The notes: a model not told the origin generated them from the letters alone. DNA of 64,000 nt from Crocinitomicaceae bacterium (GCA_017984635.1 JAGNZC010000008.1:1-64000); one strand, 5' to 3'. Shown: positions 28,982 through 37,019, numbered from the stretch's first letter. Translations and numbers: made by a program.

Positions 28982-29401
28982 ATGAATTATCACTTCCAAA
29001 ACACCATACAACTTCGAGTTCGATATGGCGAAACAGACCAAATGGGCTACTGCTATTACGGTAATTATGCCCAATATTTTGAAGTTGGTCGCGTTGAAGC
29101 ATTGCGCTCTTTAGGTTTGAGTTATAAATCACTAGAAGACAATGGAATTATGTTACCCGTTTTAGATTTTTCAATTCACTACAATGCTCCAGCATTATAC
29201 GACGACCTTCTTTCCATCGAAACCACCATCTTAAAAATCGAAGGGGCAAAATTATTTTTTACGTATTCTATTTACAACGAAGCAGAAAAATTAATTTGCA
29301 CCGCAGCAACCACATTAGTTTTTATCAATAAAGCAACTAACAAACCATTCAAAGCACCTGAATCTTTTACTCAACTTCTTCAAACTTATAAAAATGACTA
29401 A
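28982..29401 (+). CDS. Acyl-CoA thioesterase, YbgC/4-hydroxybenzoyl-CoA type
   Basis: The 139-residue hot-dog-fold protein belongs to the YbgC/FcbC thioesterases, which hydrolyse short acyl-CoA esters. The signature RYGETDQMGYCYYGNY at 14-29 contains the catalytic Asp19, followed by the long helix EVGRVEALRSLG. The sequence does not give the substrate. It overlaps the next gene by 8 bases (29394-29401), so the two are translated together. Confidence 0.9.
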   Translation: MNYHFQNTIQLRVRYGETDQMGYCYYGNYAQYFEVGRVEALRSLGLSYKSLEDNGIMLPVLDFSIHYNAPALYDDLLSIETTILKIEGAKLFFTYSIYNEAEKLICTAATTLVFINKATNKPFKAPESFTQLLQTYKND

Positions 29402-30356
29402 TTTCATCTTTCAACCATTCAACCAAGACGCTATTCAACAATTCACCTCAATTCGAGAAGGGGAAACAAAAATTGGTGAAAAAATTGCACTTCAATATAA
29501 AAACAACAAAACAAAATACGTTTTATTAGGTATTGAAGAAAGTGCAGGCCCTCAGTCGAACTTTGGTCAAATAGGTGCTCAAAATGGATTCCAAGCATTT
29601 TTAAAACGTTTTTTAAATATGCAATCTAACCGCTTTCTTTCTGGAGAAGAAATCTTATTGCTAGGCGCTATTAAACAAACCTCATCCTTTTATTCTCAAA
29701 AAGAAGCGTCAACTGTAATTTCAGAATTAGATACTTTAGTAGAAGAAATAGTAAAACCTTATGTAATTAAAGGATATATTCCGATTGTTATTGGAGGCGG
29801 ACACAACAACGCTTACCCCATCATAAAAGCAATTTCTGAATCCTTCAATCAAGCAATACACGTTTTTAATTTAGATCCACATGCTGACTGTAGAGCTTTA
29901 GAAGGTCGACACAGTGGCAATTCATTCTCTTATGCAAAAGAACATGGCTTCATAGATCAATACACAGTTTTTGGACTACACAAAAATTACAACAGCGAAT
30001 TCATTTATAGCTATTTAGAAAAAAACAACTTTAATTTTACTTTTTTTGAAGATTACATTTTAAACGATGCTCAGTTTGACGTAGATATACAAAACACGCT
30101 TCTCGCAATTCCAGAAAACTGCAAATTTGGACTTGAACTAGATCTTGATGCAATTGCTTTTACACCTAGTTCTGCATTCACACCTTCTGGATTCAATTCT
30201 ATGGCTGCGAGAAAATACATTAAAACCTTTGCGAAACATAAAAACTGCGTTTATTTACACTTGCCTGAAGGAGCTCCTAACAACGAATTAGAAGAAAAAG
30301 TTGTAGGTAAATTATTAGCGTATTTTGTAGCAGATTTTATTATGGAAAATCACTAA
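29394..30356 (+). CDS. Ureohydrolase (arginase / formimidoylglutamase family)
   Basis: The 320-residue protein is a binuclear-metal ureohydrolase, the family that cleaves guanidino or formimino groups. The six expected metal ligands are present: His137 in GGGHNN, Asp161, His163 and Asp165 in DPHAD, and the two Asp of LDLDAIA near 249-255. The usual GGDHS is changed to GGGHN, as in the Bacteroidota formimidoylglutamase-like branch. It could be a formimidoylglutamase of histidine breakdown, but no hut genes are nearby. It overlaps the thioesterase gene by 8 bases and ends 3 bases before a convergent lipoprotein gene. Confidence 0.85.
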   Translation: MTNFIFQPFNQDAIQQFTSIREGETKIGEKIALQYKNNKTKYVLLGIEESAGPQSNFGQIGAQNGFQAFLKRFLNMQSNRFLSGEEILLLGAIKQTSSFYSQKEASTVISELDTLVEEIVKPYVIKGYIPIVIGGGHNNAYPIIKAISESFNQAIHVFNLDPHADCRALEGRHSGNSFSYAKEHGFIDQYTVFGLHKNYNSEFIYSYLEKNNFNFTFFEDYILNDAQFDVDIQNTLLAIPENCKFGLELDLDAIAFTPSSAFTPSGFNSMAARKYIKTFAKHKNCVYLHLPEGAPNNELEEKVVGKLLAYFVADFIMENH

Positions 30357-30359
30357 AGA

Positions 30360-30689
30360 TTATTTCAACAACTCTATTTCATCAACTACAATAACAGCAT
30401 TTACTTTACAACCTTCCGGCTGCATTGCACGACTTAAATGAAATAGAAAGTGAATTTTTGTTCCCTCTTTTTTGAATTCTTCCGATAAATTAATAGGATA
30501 ATATTTTTTAATTGCACCTTCTTCTTCCACACGAATAACAACAGAACAACCATCATTCATCATAACTTTACCAGAAACAAATACATTATTAACTACATCT
30601 TTCACTTCAACTGTATTAATTGTTTTATCTTTCATTAACGAACAAGCAAACAACACCCAAACAATTAACAATCCACTAATAATTTTCAT
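30360..30689 (-). CDS. Small lipoprotein of unknown function
   Basis: The 109-residue protein has a short hydrophobic N-terminus ending in the lipobox VLFAC (Cys16), so it should be lipid-anchored. The mature part is a small beta-rich domain (VFVSGKVMMNDGCSVVIRVEEE) with two further cysteines, Cys48 and Cys94, that could form a disulfide. I recognise no family. Its 3' end is 3 bases from the ureohydrolase stop. Confidence 0.7.
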   Translation of the reverse strand: MKIISGLLIVWVLFACSLMKDKTINTVEVKDVVNNVFVSGKVMMNDGCSVVIRVEEEGAIKKYYPINLSEEFKKEGTKIHFLFHLSRAMQPEGCKVNAVIVVDEIELLK

Positions 30690-30742
30690 TAGAATACAAT
30701 TTATTGATCATAAAACAAGACCAAAATACTAAAAAATAAAAA

Positions 30743-30765
30743 AAGAGGCCTAAAAAAAGCCTCTT
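30743..30765 (-). terminator. Hairpin with minus-strand T-run, possible end of a small RNA
   Basis: The stem is AAGAGGC/GCCTCTT with a 9-base loop. Read on the minus strand it is followed by a run of T and A, the form of an intrinsic terminator, although it lies upstream of the minus-strand lipoprotein gene and downstream of no annotated minus-strand gene. It may end a short RNA begun near 30840, or insulate the lipoprotein gene. Confidence 0.5.
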
Positions 30766-30922
30766 CTTTAAAAATTAACCTGTAAATGTTAAAATTTGAT
30801 CCGTATATTCTTTAACGATAAACACAATCAAAGGTTACGTTTTACCTAAAAAAAAGGATTAATTAACACTTGAGCATTGATAAAGAATACACTACCATCG
30901 AAAATCTTGCTGAAATCAAGTC

Positions 30923-30930
30923 TATTTTTG
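30923..30930 (+). promoter_or_regulatory. -7 box of the transglutaminase-like gene
   Basis: TATTTTTG fits TAnnTTTG and ends 8 bases before the ATG at 30939, supporting that start over the TTG at 30870 and implying a very short leader. Confidence 0.4.
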
Positions 30931-30938
30931 TTGTGAAA

Positions 30939-31814
30939 ATGGAAGAAAACACTTCAATAAATGCATTAATACGTTTGGTTGACGATCCCGACGAACAAAT
31001 ATTCGAACATGTTCGCGATCAGTTGTTGACTTTTGGAACGTATGCCATTCCATTTTTAGAAAACTCCTACGACATCCTTGAAAGTGATTTGATTTTCCAA
31101 TCTCGAATTGAACAAATTATTCATGAAATTCAGTTTGAAGCTTTAAAAAACAGGTTTGAGCATTGGGCTAATTCAGAAGAAAAGGATTTAATTGAAGGAG
31201 CAATTATTGTTGCAAAATATCAATACCCAAATTTTGATGAAAGTATTATTTACAAAGAAATAGATAAAATCATCAACGATTGTTGGATTGAATTAAACAA
31301 CCGACAAACTGCATTTGAGAAAATCAAAGTATTAAATACAGTATTTTTTGAGTTCCACGGGTTCAAAGGTGATACAGAAAATTACAACTCCCCTTTAAAC
31401 TCATATATTAATGCAGTTTTTGAAAGTCATTCTGGAAATCCATTAAGTCTATCGCTTATTTATTCAGTGGTTGCTCAAGCATTAAACATTCCTGTATTCG
31501 GTGTAAACTTACCTAATCATTTTATCTTAGCATACATGGATGAATATGGTTCAAGTTTTAGTTTAGAGAAAAAAAACGATTACGGTGTTCTGTTTTACAT
31601 CAATGCTTTTTCCAAAGGAACATTAATTGATGAAAATGCGATTCATAAATTTTTATCAGATATTCAGCAGAAACCATTTCGTTCCTTTTTTGAACCTTGT
31701 TCAAACTCAACAATAATTAAACGAATGCTTACAAATTTAATTGCTGGGTACGAACAAATTGGAAATAAAGCAAAGGCGGCTGAGCTAATCGAATTACGAG
31801 GAATTATTGCGTAA
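30939..31814 (+). CDS. SirB1/transglutaminase-core-2-like protein
   Basis: The 291-residue cytoplasmic protein has an N-terminal helical part (LIRLVDDPDEQIFEHVRDQL, resembling a HEAT-like turn) and a Transglut_core2 (SirB1-type) domain at about 90-250. The family block is recognisable in HSGNPLSLSLIYSVVAQAL followed by VNLPNHFILAY. I do not see a catalytic Cys in this block, so it is probably not an active transglutaminase. The start is uncertain: a TTG at 30870 would add 23 residues, but the ATG at 30939 lies next to a promoter box and gives the N-terminus usual for relatives. Confidence 0.78.
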   Translation: MEENTSINALIRLVDDPDEQIFEHVRDQLLTFGTYAIPFLENSYDILESDLIFQSRIEQIIHEIQFEALKNRFEHWANSEEKDLIEGAIIVAKYQYPNFDESIIYKEIDKIINDCWIELNNRQTAFEKIKVLNTVFFEFHGFKGDTENYNSPLNSYINAVFESHSGNPLSLSLIYSVVAQALNIPVFGVNLPNHFILAYMDEYGSSFSLEKKNDYGVLFYINAFSKGTLIDENAIHKFLSDIQQKPFRSFFEPCSNSTIIKRMLTNLIAGYEQIGNKAKAAELIELRGIIA

Positions 31815-31888
31815 TTGAAGCGAATGAAATAATTCTTGTTACTTTTTTGTAAGATTGCGTTCTACATGAAACTTTAAAATTTCGCGCT

Positions 31889-32899
31889 ATGAACCTTGCA
31901 CTTTTAACCATCTATTTTCCTGTTATTTTCTCCAGTGAAACACATGTATATGCTAAACTTGAAAAAGCATTTACAAAAGATCCCAAAAAAGGAATTGCAT
32001 TAGCGAACAACTACATTCATCGTAATAAAGCAATTGCAGCTCCTTATTATTTCAAGTTAAACAATGAGCTTGAATTTGTTGAAAACACAAACAACAGTCT
32101 ATTAAACAGAACGACTCATTTGTCTAATGCCTTGTCTTTTGGAGTAAAATTTGAGCAATTGGCCAATGATGAATTTGAACAAAAAATCAGTTGGGAATCA
32201 AAAAAAGCAGAGGTTGAAGAGGCAACTAAAGCGTTTTTAATTCATTTACAAGCAAAAAGTCCAGCGAAAACAAAGCTGATTATTTCTAAAATGAAGAAAC
32301 TAAATCCAACGTTTGAAATTGAACAACCATTCAAAAAACAAGCAACTATTATAGAAGAACAAGATGAAGAAGTTGTAAAACCAACAAATGAACCCTTGAA
32401 TTCAACTGTAAAAACGACGCTAAAAACTGGAATGACACTTAATTTTAATGAGAATCCATCTGGCATTGAAAATATACCTTCAGCAAATGTAAAACAAGAA
32501 ATTGAACTCATTGCGTATGTAAATGCAGAACGAAAAAAGAAAGGATTAAAACCTTTAACAATTGATCCAGATTTATGTCGAGCAGCACGTTATCACGCTT
32601 CTGATTTAGCTGAACAAGGTTATTTTGACCACAACACTCATAATGTTAAAAACAACAAAATGACAAAGGCTCTAGGTACTTTTGAACGTATTGGCCTTTT
32701 CTACAAAGGATTTGCCAATACCGAAAACATTGCAGGTGGAAGTGAAACTGCAGAAGGTGCTTACCAACAATGGTTTCACAGCGAAGGTCACCATAAAAAC
32801 ATGTTGAATGCATCTGCCACAAAAGTTGGAATCGGATTTATAAAAAATGAAAATAGTCCTTACACTTACTATTGGGTATTTTGTACTGCAGTAGAGTAA
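31889..32899 (+). CDS. CAP (SCP/PR1) domain protein
   Basis: The 336-residue protein has a hydrophobic N-terminus (about 1-20) that may act as an export signal, a charged helical region (20-180) and a C-terminal CAP domain (about 207-336). CAP landmarks are YVNAERKKKGLKPL near 210-223, CRAARYHASDLAEQGYFDH near 230-248, ENIAGGSETAEGAY near 278-291 and FHSEGHHKNML near 295-305, including the two His and the Glu of the metal/lipid-binding pocket. Bacterial CAP proteins are exported; their biochemical role is unclear. Confidence 0.85.
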   Translation: MNLALLTIYFPVIFSSETHVYAKLEKAFTKDPKKGIALANNYIHRNKAIAAPYYFKLNNELEFVENTNNSLLNRTTHLSNALSFGVKFEQLANDEFEQKISWESKKAEVEEATKAFLIHLQAKSPAKTKLIISKMKKLNPTFEIEQPFKKQATIIEEQDEEVVKPTNEPLNSTVKTTLKTGMTLNFNENPSGIENIPSANVKQEIELIAYVNAERKKKGLKPLTIDPDLCRAARYHASDLAEQGYFDHNTHNVKNNKMTKALGTFERIGLFYKGFANTENIAGGSETAEGAYQQWFHSEGHHKNMLNASATKVGIGFIKNENSPYTYYWVFCTAVE

Positions 32900-32905
32900 T
32901 GTATA

Positions 32906-33280
32906 TTACGATGGTTTAGGAATTACCTTTACTTTGAAGCGCAACAAATAAGGCTTCTTGCGAATTGAAGTAAACAACTTGACAACACGGTCTTGGTAAA
33001 ATACGCGTCCTTCTGTATTAAAAGTAACAGTAATAAAAGATGAATCACCTGGTTGGAGTTGTTCCTTTTCAATATCAACGGATGTACATGAGCATTCTAC
33101 ATCGTAATTCAATAATTGAAATGGAGCTTTACCCTTGTTATAGACTTTGTAAGTATGTTGAATAATTGCACCTTCTTTTGTAACTGGAAATTTATAGGTA
33201 CGATTTGAACAAAAAAATTCCGCTTTCTGCGTAAAGCAAAAAGCGGAATTTAAAAATATAATTAAAAGCGTTAAACGCAT
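32906..33280 (-). CDS. DUF1573 protein (second of a pair)
   Basis: The 124-residue protein has a signal peptide (MRLTLLIIFLNSAFCFTQ) and one DUF1573 beta-sandwich with the typical YNKGKAPFQLL, CSCTSV and LQPGDSS blocks. DUF1573 proteins are abundant in Bacteroidota and presumed periplasmic or surface-exposed; their role is unknown. It follows the longer DUF1573 gene after 3 bases, so they share a transcript and look like a diverged duplicate pair. Confidence 0.87.
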   Translation of the reverse strand: MRLTLLIIFLNSAFCFTQKAEFFCSNRTYKFPVTKEGAIIQHTYKVYNKGKAPFQLLNYDVECSCTSVDIEKEQLQPGDSSFITVTFNTEGRVFYQDRVVKLFTSIRKKPYLLRFKVKVIPKPS

Positions 33281-33283
33281 TGA

Positions 33284-33727
33284 TTAATTATTAGTTGGAG
33301 CACCTGAATTGTTAACAGGAGCGCTTCCTTCTGGAGCTGGTAAAACATTACCTTTGATTCGAATAACTGTTCCTTCACCACCATTTACAGCGTTTGAAGT
33401 AATTGTTACACTTTTATTAATTGGACCAGGTCTTTTTGTATCGTATTGCACTTTAATTGAACCTTTAGCTCCTGGAGCGATTGGCTCTTTCGGCCAAGAA
33501 GGAACTGTACAACCACATGAACCTTTAGCATTTGAAATAATCAATGGCGCGTTTCCAATGTTTTTAAATTCAAATGTACATGATCCGTCAGCACCATATT
33601 TAATTGTACCGTAATCATGTGTTTCTTTTACAAAATCAATTTTTGCACCGCTTTCAACTTGTGCATTTGCTGAATTCATTGCTACCGCAACAAACATAAA
33701 CAATAAAGAGAATACTACTTTTTTCAT
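33284..33727 (-). CDS. DUF1573 protein (first of a pair)
   Basis: The 147-residue protein has a signal peptide (MKKVVFSLLFMFVAVAMNSANA) and one DUF1573 domain: HDYGTIKYGADGSCTFEFKN, then KGSCGCTVPSWPKEPIAPG and the closing TITSNAVNGGE. The tail (PAPEGSAPVNNSGAPTNN) is a low-complexity Pro/Asn-rich stretch. It is upstream of the shorter DUF1573 gene by 3 bases. A -7 box lies 33 bases before the ATG. Confidence 0.88.
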   Translation of the reverse strand: MKKVVFSLLFMFVAVAMNSANAQVESGAKIDFVKETHDYGTIKYGADGSCTFEFKNIGNAPLIISNAKGSCGCTVPSWPKEPIAPGAKGSIKVQYDTKRPGPINKSVTITSNAVNGGEGTVIRIKGNVLPAPEGSAPVNNSGAPTNN

Positions 33728-33760
33728 TTTTCTATTTTTAAGTTATAAATTCTAACAATT

Positions 33761-33768
33761 CAAATATA
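33761..33768 (-). promoter_or_regulatory. -7 box of the DUF1573 pair
   Basis: TATATTTG on the minus strand matches TAnnTTTG and ends 33 bases before the start at 33727. Confidence 0.45.
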
Positions 33769-33815
33769 CACTTACATTTTTATTAGAATCAATTTTTAAC
33801 ACTCTGTTAACAGCA

Positions 33816-34391
33816 TTATTTCACAGCGAAATCTTTCATTTTAAAATCAATGTATTGATCAAAAGTCATATTCAAGTGCTGCAAACGCTCTTGTATCCCT
33901 TTACGCTTTTCAGCATTCATACGAGGATTTTCTTTCAATAAAATGCTGTAATAGTAACGCACTCTTGATGTATCTCTAATTGCTGGAAAAACATCGTACG
34001 AACTTCCTTGGCTTTCTAAAACCAATGCTCTGTTTTTATAGGATGGATATTTTTTTAATAATGTATCCGCGTACTTCACCGCTTGATCGTAAATATTTAA
34101 ACCTGAATATTTCATATGCACTTTATCTAAATATTCTGCTGAAATTGGATCTTCTGGATAAAAATGGTAAAAATCTAACAAACGATTAATCAATTCAAAA
34201 TGGGTAAGATTTGGAATTTGTTTTGTATTCGATAAGATAGCTTGTAACTGTGTCAAAGAATCTTCCATTTCTTTGATTTTAGCTTTTAATTCTGTTTTAC
34301 TCGGCTTGGCTTTTTCATCAATTGAAGAAGTTGAACACGCAAAACCGACAAATGCTACAAATGAAAAAATTACGTATTTTTTTAATCTCAT
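33816..34391 (-). CDS. Lipoprotein with tetratricopeptide-like helices
   Basis: The 191-residue protein carries a lipoprotein signal ending in VGFAC (Cys19). A coiled-coil-prone stretch (KTELKAKIKEMEDSLTQLQA, about 32-51) comes next, followed by helices resembling two TPR units (about 60-130, with QAVKYADTLLKKYP). It should be anchored to the inner or outer membrane facing the periplasm. The function is unknown. It starts 15 bases after the def stop on the same strand, so it is probably cotranscribed with def. Confidence 0.75.
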   Translation of the reverse strand: MRLKKYVIFSFVAFVGFACSTSSIDEKAKPSKTELKAKIKEMEDSLTQLQAILSNTKQIPNLTHFELINRLLDFYHFYPEDPISAEYLDKVHMKYSGLNIYDQAVKYADTLLKKYPSYKNRALVLESQGSSYDVFPAIRDTSRVRYYYSILLKENPRMNAEKRKGIQERLQHLNMTFDQYIDFKMKDFAVK

Positions 34392-34406
34392 CTTTTATCT
34401 ATTTAA

Positions 34407-35012
34407 TTATCTACCTTTTTTCTTTGCTGGAAATTTCATTTTGTAATCTACTTTCACCTCGCCTTTTGAAATATTCTGTAATCTTTTGGTCAGTAATTTT
34501 CTTTTTAATGGCGATAAATGATCGGTAAATAAAATTCCTTCAATGTGATCGTATTCATGCTGTATGATTCGAGCAGCATATCCTTCAAAAGATTCCGAAT
34601 GCTTTTTGAAATTTTCGTCCAAATAAGTGACGTTGATTTTTTCATTGCGGTATACTTCTTCACGGATTTTTGGAATAGACAAACATCCTTCTTGAAAACC
34701 CCATTCTTCCCCACTCTCTTCTTCAATAATTGGATTAATAAAGACTTTTTTAAATCCTTCCATTCCAACAGCTCGTGGATCTGGTTCAATTTCTTCTTCG
34801 TCTTCTTCGTCCTCCGCAAACGGACTTCCATCGATCACAAATAAACGAATTGATTTGCCAATTTGAGGAGCCGCCAAGCCAACACCTTGAGCAGCATACA
34901 TCGTTTCAAACATGTTATCGATTAAAACCTGAAGATCAGGATAATCTTTTGTAATTTCATCTGCTTCTTTTTTCAAAACAGGATCACCATATGCTACAAT
35001 GGGTAAAATCAT
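34407..35012 (-). CDS. def: Peptide deformylase
   Basis: Def removes the formyl group from the initiator methionine of new proteins. The three metal-site motifs are present in the 201-residue protein: GVGLAAPQIG at 43-52, EGCLSIP with Cys110, and QHEYDHIEGILF with His152, Glu153 and His156. An acidic insert (AEDEEDEEEIEPDP, 66-79) lies between the first two motifs. The C-terminus is basic (KKKGR). Promoter and start are supported by a -7 box 16 bases upstream. The next gene is a lipoprotein on the same transcript. Confidence 0.95.
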   Translation of the reverse strand: MILPIVAYGDPVLKKEADEITKDYPDLQVLIDNMFETMYAAQGVGLAAPQIGKSIRLFVIDGSPFAEDEEDEEEIEPDPRAVGMEGFKKVFINPIIEEESGEEWGFQEGCLSIPKIREEVYRNEKINVTYLDENFKKHSESFEGYAARIIQHEYDHIEGILFTDHLSPLKRKLLTKRLQNISKGEVKVDYKMKFPAKKKGR

Positions 35013-35028
35013 ACTTATTTGTTTTTTA

Positions 35029-35036
35029 CAAAATTA
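35029..35036 (-). promoter_or_regulatory. -7 box of def
   Basis: TAATTTTG on the minus strand matches TAnnTTTG and ends 16 bases before the def ATG. Confidence 0.5.
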
Positions 35037-35110
35037 ATAGTTTAATAGAATAAATTGCACTTTATTACTCACCAAAAATTGGTTTTTAACAGCAGTTTCA
35101 TTTAAAAAAG

Positions 35111-35118
35111 TATATTTG
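35111..35118 (+). promoter_or_regulatory. -7 box of gtrA-like gene
   Basis: TATATTTG matches TAnnTTTG and ends 19 bases before the ATG at 35138. Confidence 0.5.
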
Positions 35119-35137
35119 TAACAGCTATTTTGTTAAC

Positions 35138-35617
35138 ATGTACCAATTTATTGTCAATTTTCTAGATATTTTCTACCCCTTATTTAAGCGTTTCATGAAC
35201 AAGCGAACGTTTCATTATTTGGCGTGCGGTGGAGGAAATACGTTACTTGCATTGGTTTTGTACTACTATTCTTTTCACACCATACTCAAAGAAGAAAATT
35301 TCAACCTTGGTTTCATTGAATTCAAACCGCATATTGGTGCATTTTTCATTTCTTTTGTAATTACATTTCCAATCGGATTTTTATTAAGTCGTTATGTTGT
35401 TTGGCATGAAAGCAACCTACCATGGAAAACTCAGTTTGTGCGACACATGACTTTTGTCATTTTGAGTACCATATTAAATTATTTTCTTTTGAAACTTTTT
35501 GTAGAATATTTTCATTGGTATGCTATGTTAAGTCAAATCGTTACAACAATAATAATTGTGATTTTTAGCTACTTAACACAACGATTTTTCACTTTTAAAA
35601 CTATCAAAGAAGACTAA
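35138..35617 (+). CDS. GtrA family membrane protein
   Basis: The 159-residue protein has four hydrophobic membrane segments (about 28-48, 65-88, 100-120, 130-150) and the GtrA/DPMS family pattern: HYLACGGGNTLLALVLYY near the first helix, FLLSRYVVWHES after the second and LTQRFFTFK at the end. GtrA proteins are thought to flip polyprenyl-phosphate sugars across the inner membrane for cell-surface glycans. No glycosyltransferase gene adjoins it. Its end is 4 bases from the convergent ruvX stop. Confidence 0.87.
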   Translation: MYQFIVNFLDIFYPLFKRFMNKRTFHYLACGGGNTLLALVLYYYSFHTILKEENFNLGFIEFKPHIGAFFISFVITFPIGFLLSRYVVWHESNLPWKTQFVRHMTFVILSTILNYFLLKLFVEYFHWYAMLSQIVTTIIIVIFSYLTQRFFTFKTIKED

Positions 35618-35621
35618 TTTC

Positions 35622-36032
35622 TTAAAATTGAGCCAAGTACGATTGCAAAATTATAGCTGCGCTAATTTGATCAATCATTCCTTTTTCTTGACGTTGTTTT
35701 TTCTTCATTCCTCCATCAATCATACTTTGTAAAGCCATTTTGGATGTAAATCGTTCATCCATCAGTTCAATTTTAACCGACGGAAATTGTTTTTCTAACG
35801 CTTCTTTTAATAAGTATACATTTTCTGTAATGTGTGTAGCTTCATTGTTCAAGCGTTTAGGATCTCCCATCACAATTGTTGTTACATTTTCTTTTTTCAC
35901 TATGTCAATTAAAAATGTCATTAATTGAATTGAATCAACGGTTGTTAAAGGTGATGCAATAATATTGGATGCATCTGTAATTGCTATTCCAGTTCTCTTT
36001 AATCCAAAATCAATTGCTAGTATTTTTCCCAT
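35622..36032 (-). CDS. ruvX: Holliday junction resolvase-like protein RuvX/YqgF
   Basis: The 136-residue protein has the RNase H-like fold of RuvX (YqgF), involved in 16S rRNA 5'-end processing or junction resolution. The N-terminal ILAIDFGLKRTGIA contains the first catalytic Asp8; MDERFTSKMA near 92-101 gives the Glu, and the terminal Asp is in MIDQISAAIILQSYL. A -7 box ends only 4 bases before the ATG, so the transcript should be leaderless. Convergent with gtrA, divergent from dapD. Confidence 0.93.
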   Translation of the reverse strand: MGKILAIDFGLKRTGIAITDASNIIASPLTTVDSIQLMTFLIDIVKKENVTTIVMGDPKRLNNEATHITENVYLLKEALEKQFPSVKIELMDERFTSKMALQSMIDGGMKKKQRQEKGMIDQISAAIILQSYLAQF

Positions 36033-36036
36033 ATTA

Positions 36037-36044
36037 CAAAGTTA
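36037..36044 (-). promoter_or_regulatory. -7 box immediately before ruvX
   Basis: TAACTTTG on the minus strand matches TAnnTTTG and ends 4 bases before the ruvX ATG, a spacing shared with the genes at 7370 and 8223. Confidence 0.5.
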
Positions 36045-36086
36045 AAATACTCCTGTAAATAGAAGTGTTTTTGGACTAAAAAAGCA

Positions 36087-36094
36087 TATATTTG
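36087..36094 (+). promoter_or_regulatory. -7 box of dapD
   Basis: TATATTTG matches TAnnTTTG and ends 19 bases before the dapD ATG. Confidence 0.55.
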
Positions 36095-36113
36095 CAAAAA
36101 ATCATCAAAAGAT

Positions 36114-36923
36114 ATGAGAGCAATCATCGAAGCAGCATGGGAAAATCGTTCCTTATTAAACGAAACAACAACAATTCAAGCAATTGAACATGTAATTGAA
36201 GAAATTGACAAAGGTCGTTTGAGAGTTGCTGAACCAACTGCTAGCGGTGAATGGCAAATAAATGAATGGGTTAAGAAAGCAGTTATTCTCTATTTCCCTA
36301 TTCGAAAAATGGAAACCATTGAAGTTGGACCATTTGAATTCCACGACAAAATGGCTTTAAAATCAAATTATGAAGCGTTAGGAGTGCGTGTGGTTCCACC
36401 AGCTGTTGCAAGATATGGAGCTTATATTTCTTCAGGTGTGATATTAATGCCTTCTTATGTGAATATTGGCGCATATGTGGATGCTGGAACAATGGTCGAT
36501 ACATGGGCAACTGTTGGATCTTGCGCTCAAATAGGTAAAAACGTACATTTAAGTGGTGGCGTTGGAATTGGTGGTGTTTTAGAACCTTTACAGGCAGCAC
36601 CTGTCATCATTGAAGACGATGCATTTATCGGTTCACGCTGTATTGTTGTTGAAGGAGTTCGTGTTGGTAAACAAGCCGTTTTAGGAGCAAATGTGGTGTT
36701 AACAAAATCTACAAAAATAATTGACGTTACAGGTTTAGAACCTTTAGAATTAAGAGGTTATGTTCCTGAAAGAAGTGTTGTTATTCCAGGTTCATACACA
36801 AAAACTTTTCCAGCTGGTGATTTCCAAGTTCCTTGCGCATTAATTATTGGACAACGAAAAGCATCAACCGACTTAAAAACATCTTTAAACGAAGCATTAA
36901 GAGAACACAACGTTGCTATGTAA
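36114..36923 (+). CDS. dapD: 2,3,4,5-Tetrahydropyridine-2,6-dicarboxylate N-succinyltransferase
   Basis: DapD succinylates tetrahydrodipicolinate in the lysine and meso-diaminopimelate pathway, feeding peptidoglycan synthesis. The 269-residue protein has a helical N-terminal domain (1-100) and a left-handed beta-helix of hexapeptide repeats (about 100-230), with MVDTWATVGSCAQIGKNVHLSGGVGIGGV split over about 125-153. The conserved GAYVDAGTMVDTWA and SRCIVVEGVRVG blocks are seen. It is a single gene with its own promoter. Confidence 0.96.
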   Translation: MRAIIEAAWENRSLLNETTTIQAIEHVIEEIDKGRLRVAEPTASGEWQINEWVKKAVILYFPIRKMETIEVGPFEFHDKMALKSNYEALGVRVVPPAVARYGAYISSGVILMPSYVNIGAYVDAGTMVDTWATVGSCAQIGKNVHLSGGVGIGGVLEPLQAAPVIIEDDAFIGSRCIVVEGVRVGKQAVLGANVVLTKSTKIIDVTGLEPLELRGYVPERSVVIPGSYTKTFPAGDFQVPCALIIGQRKASTDLKTSLNEALREHNVAM

Positions 36924-36984
36924 CACACTTTAAATCATTGTTTTAATTTTAATTTCTTGTTTTTTAACATTTTTATGCAATTGT

Positions 36985-37002
36985 TTTAAACAACTGTTTA
37001 AA
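36985..37002. promoter_or_regulatory. Probable TetR operator of the efflux operon
   Basis: The perfect 8-bp inverted repeat TTTAAACA/TGTTTAAA has a 2-base centre. A further half-site TGTTTAA lies at 37009-37015, overlapping the -7 box at 37012-37019. The position directly before a tetR gene that heads an RND operon is the classic autoregulatory layout. Confidence 0.75.
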
Positions 37003-37011
37003 TTGATTGTT

Positions 37012-37019
37012 TAACTTTG
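37012..37019 (+). promoter_or_regulatory. -7 box of the efflux operon
   Basis: TAACTTTG matches TAnnTTTG, ends 17 bases before the tetR ATG and lies 9 bases downstream of the palindromic operator, whose second half-site overlaps it. Confidence 0.6.
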
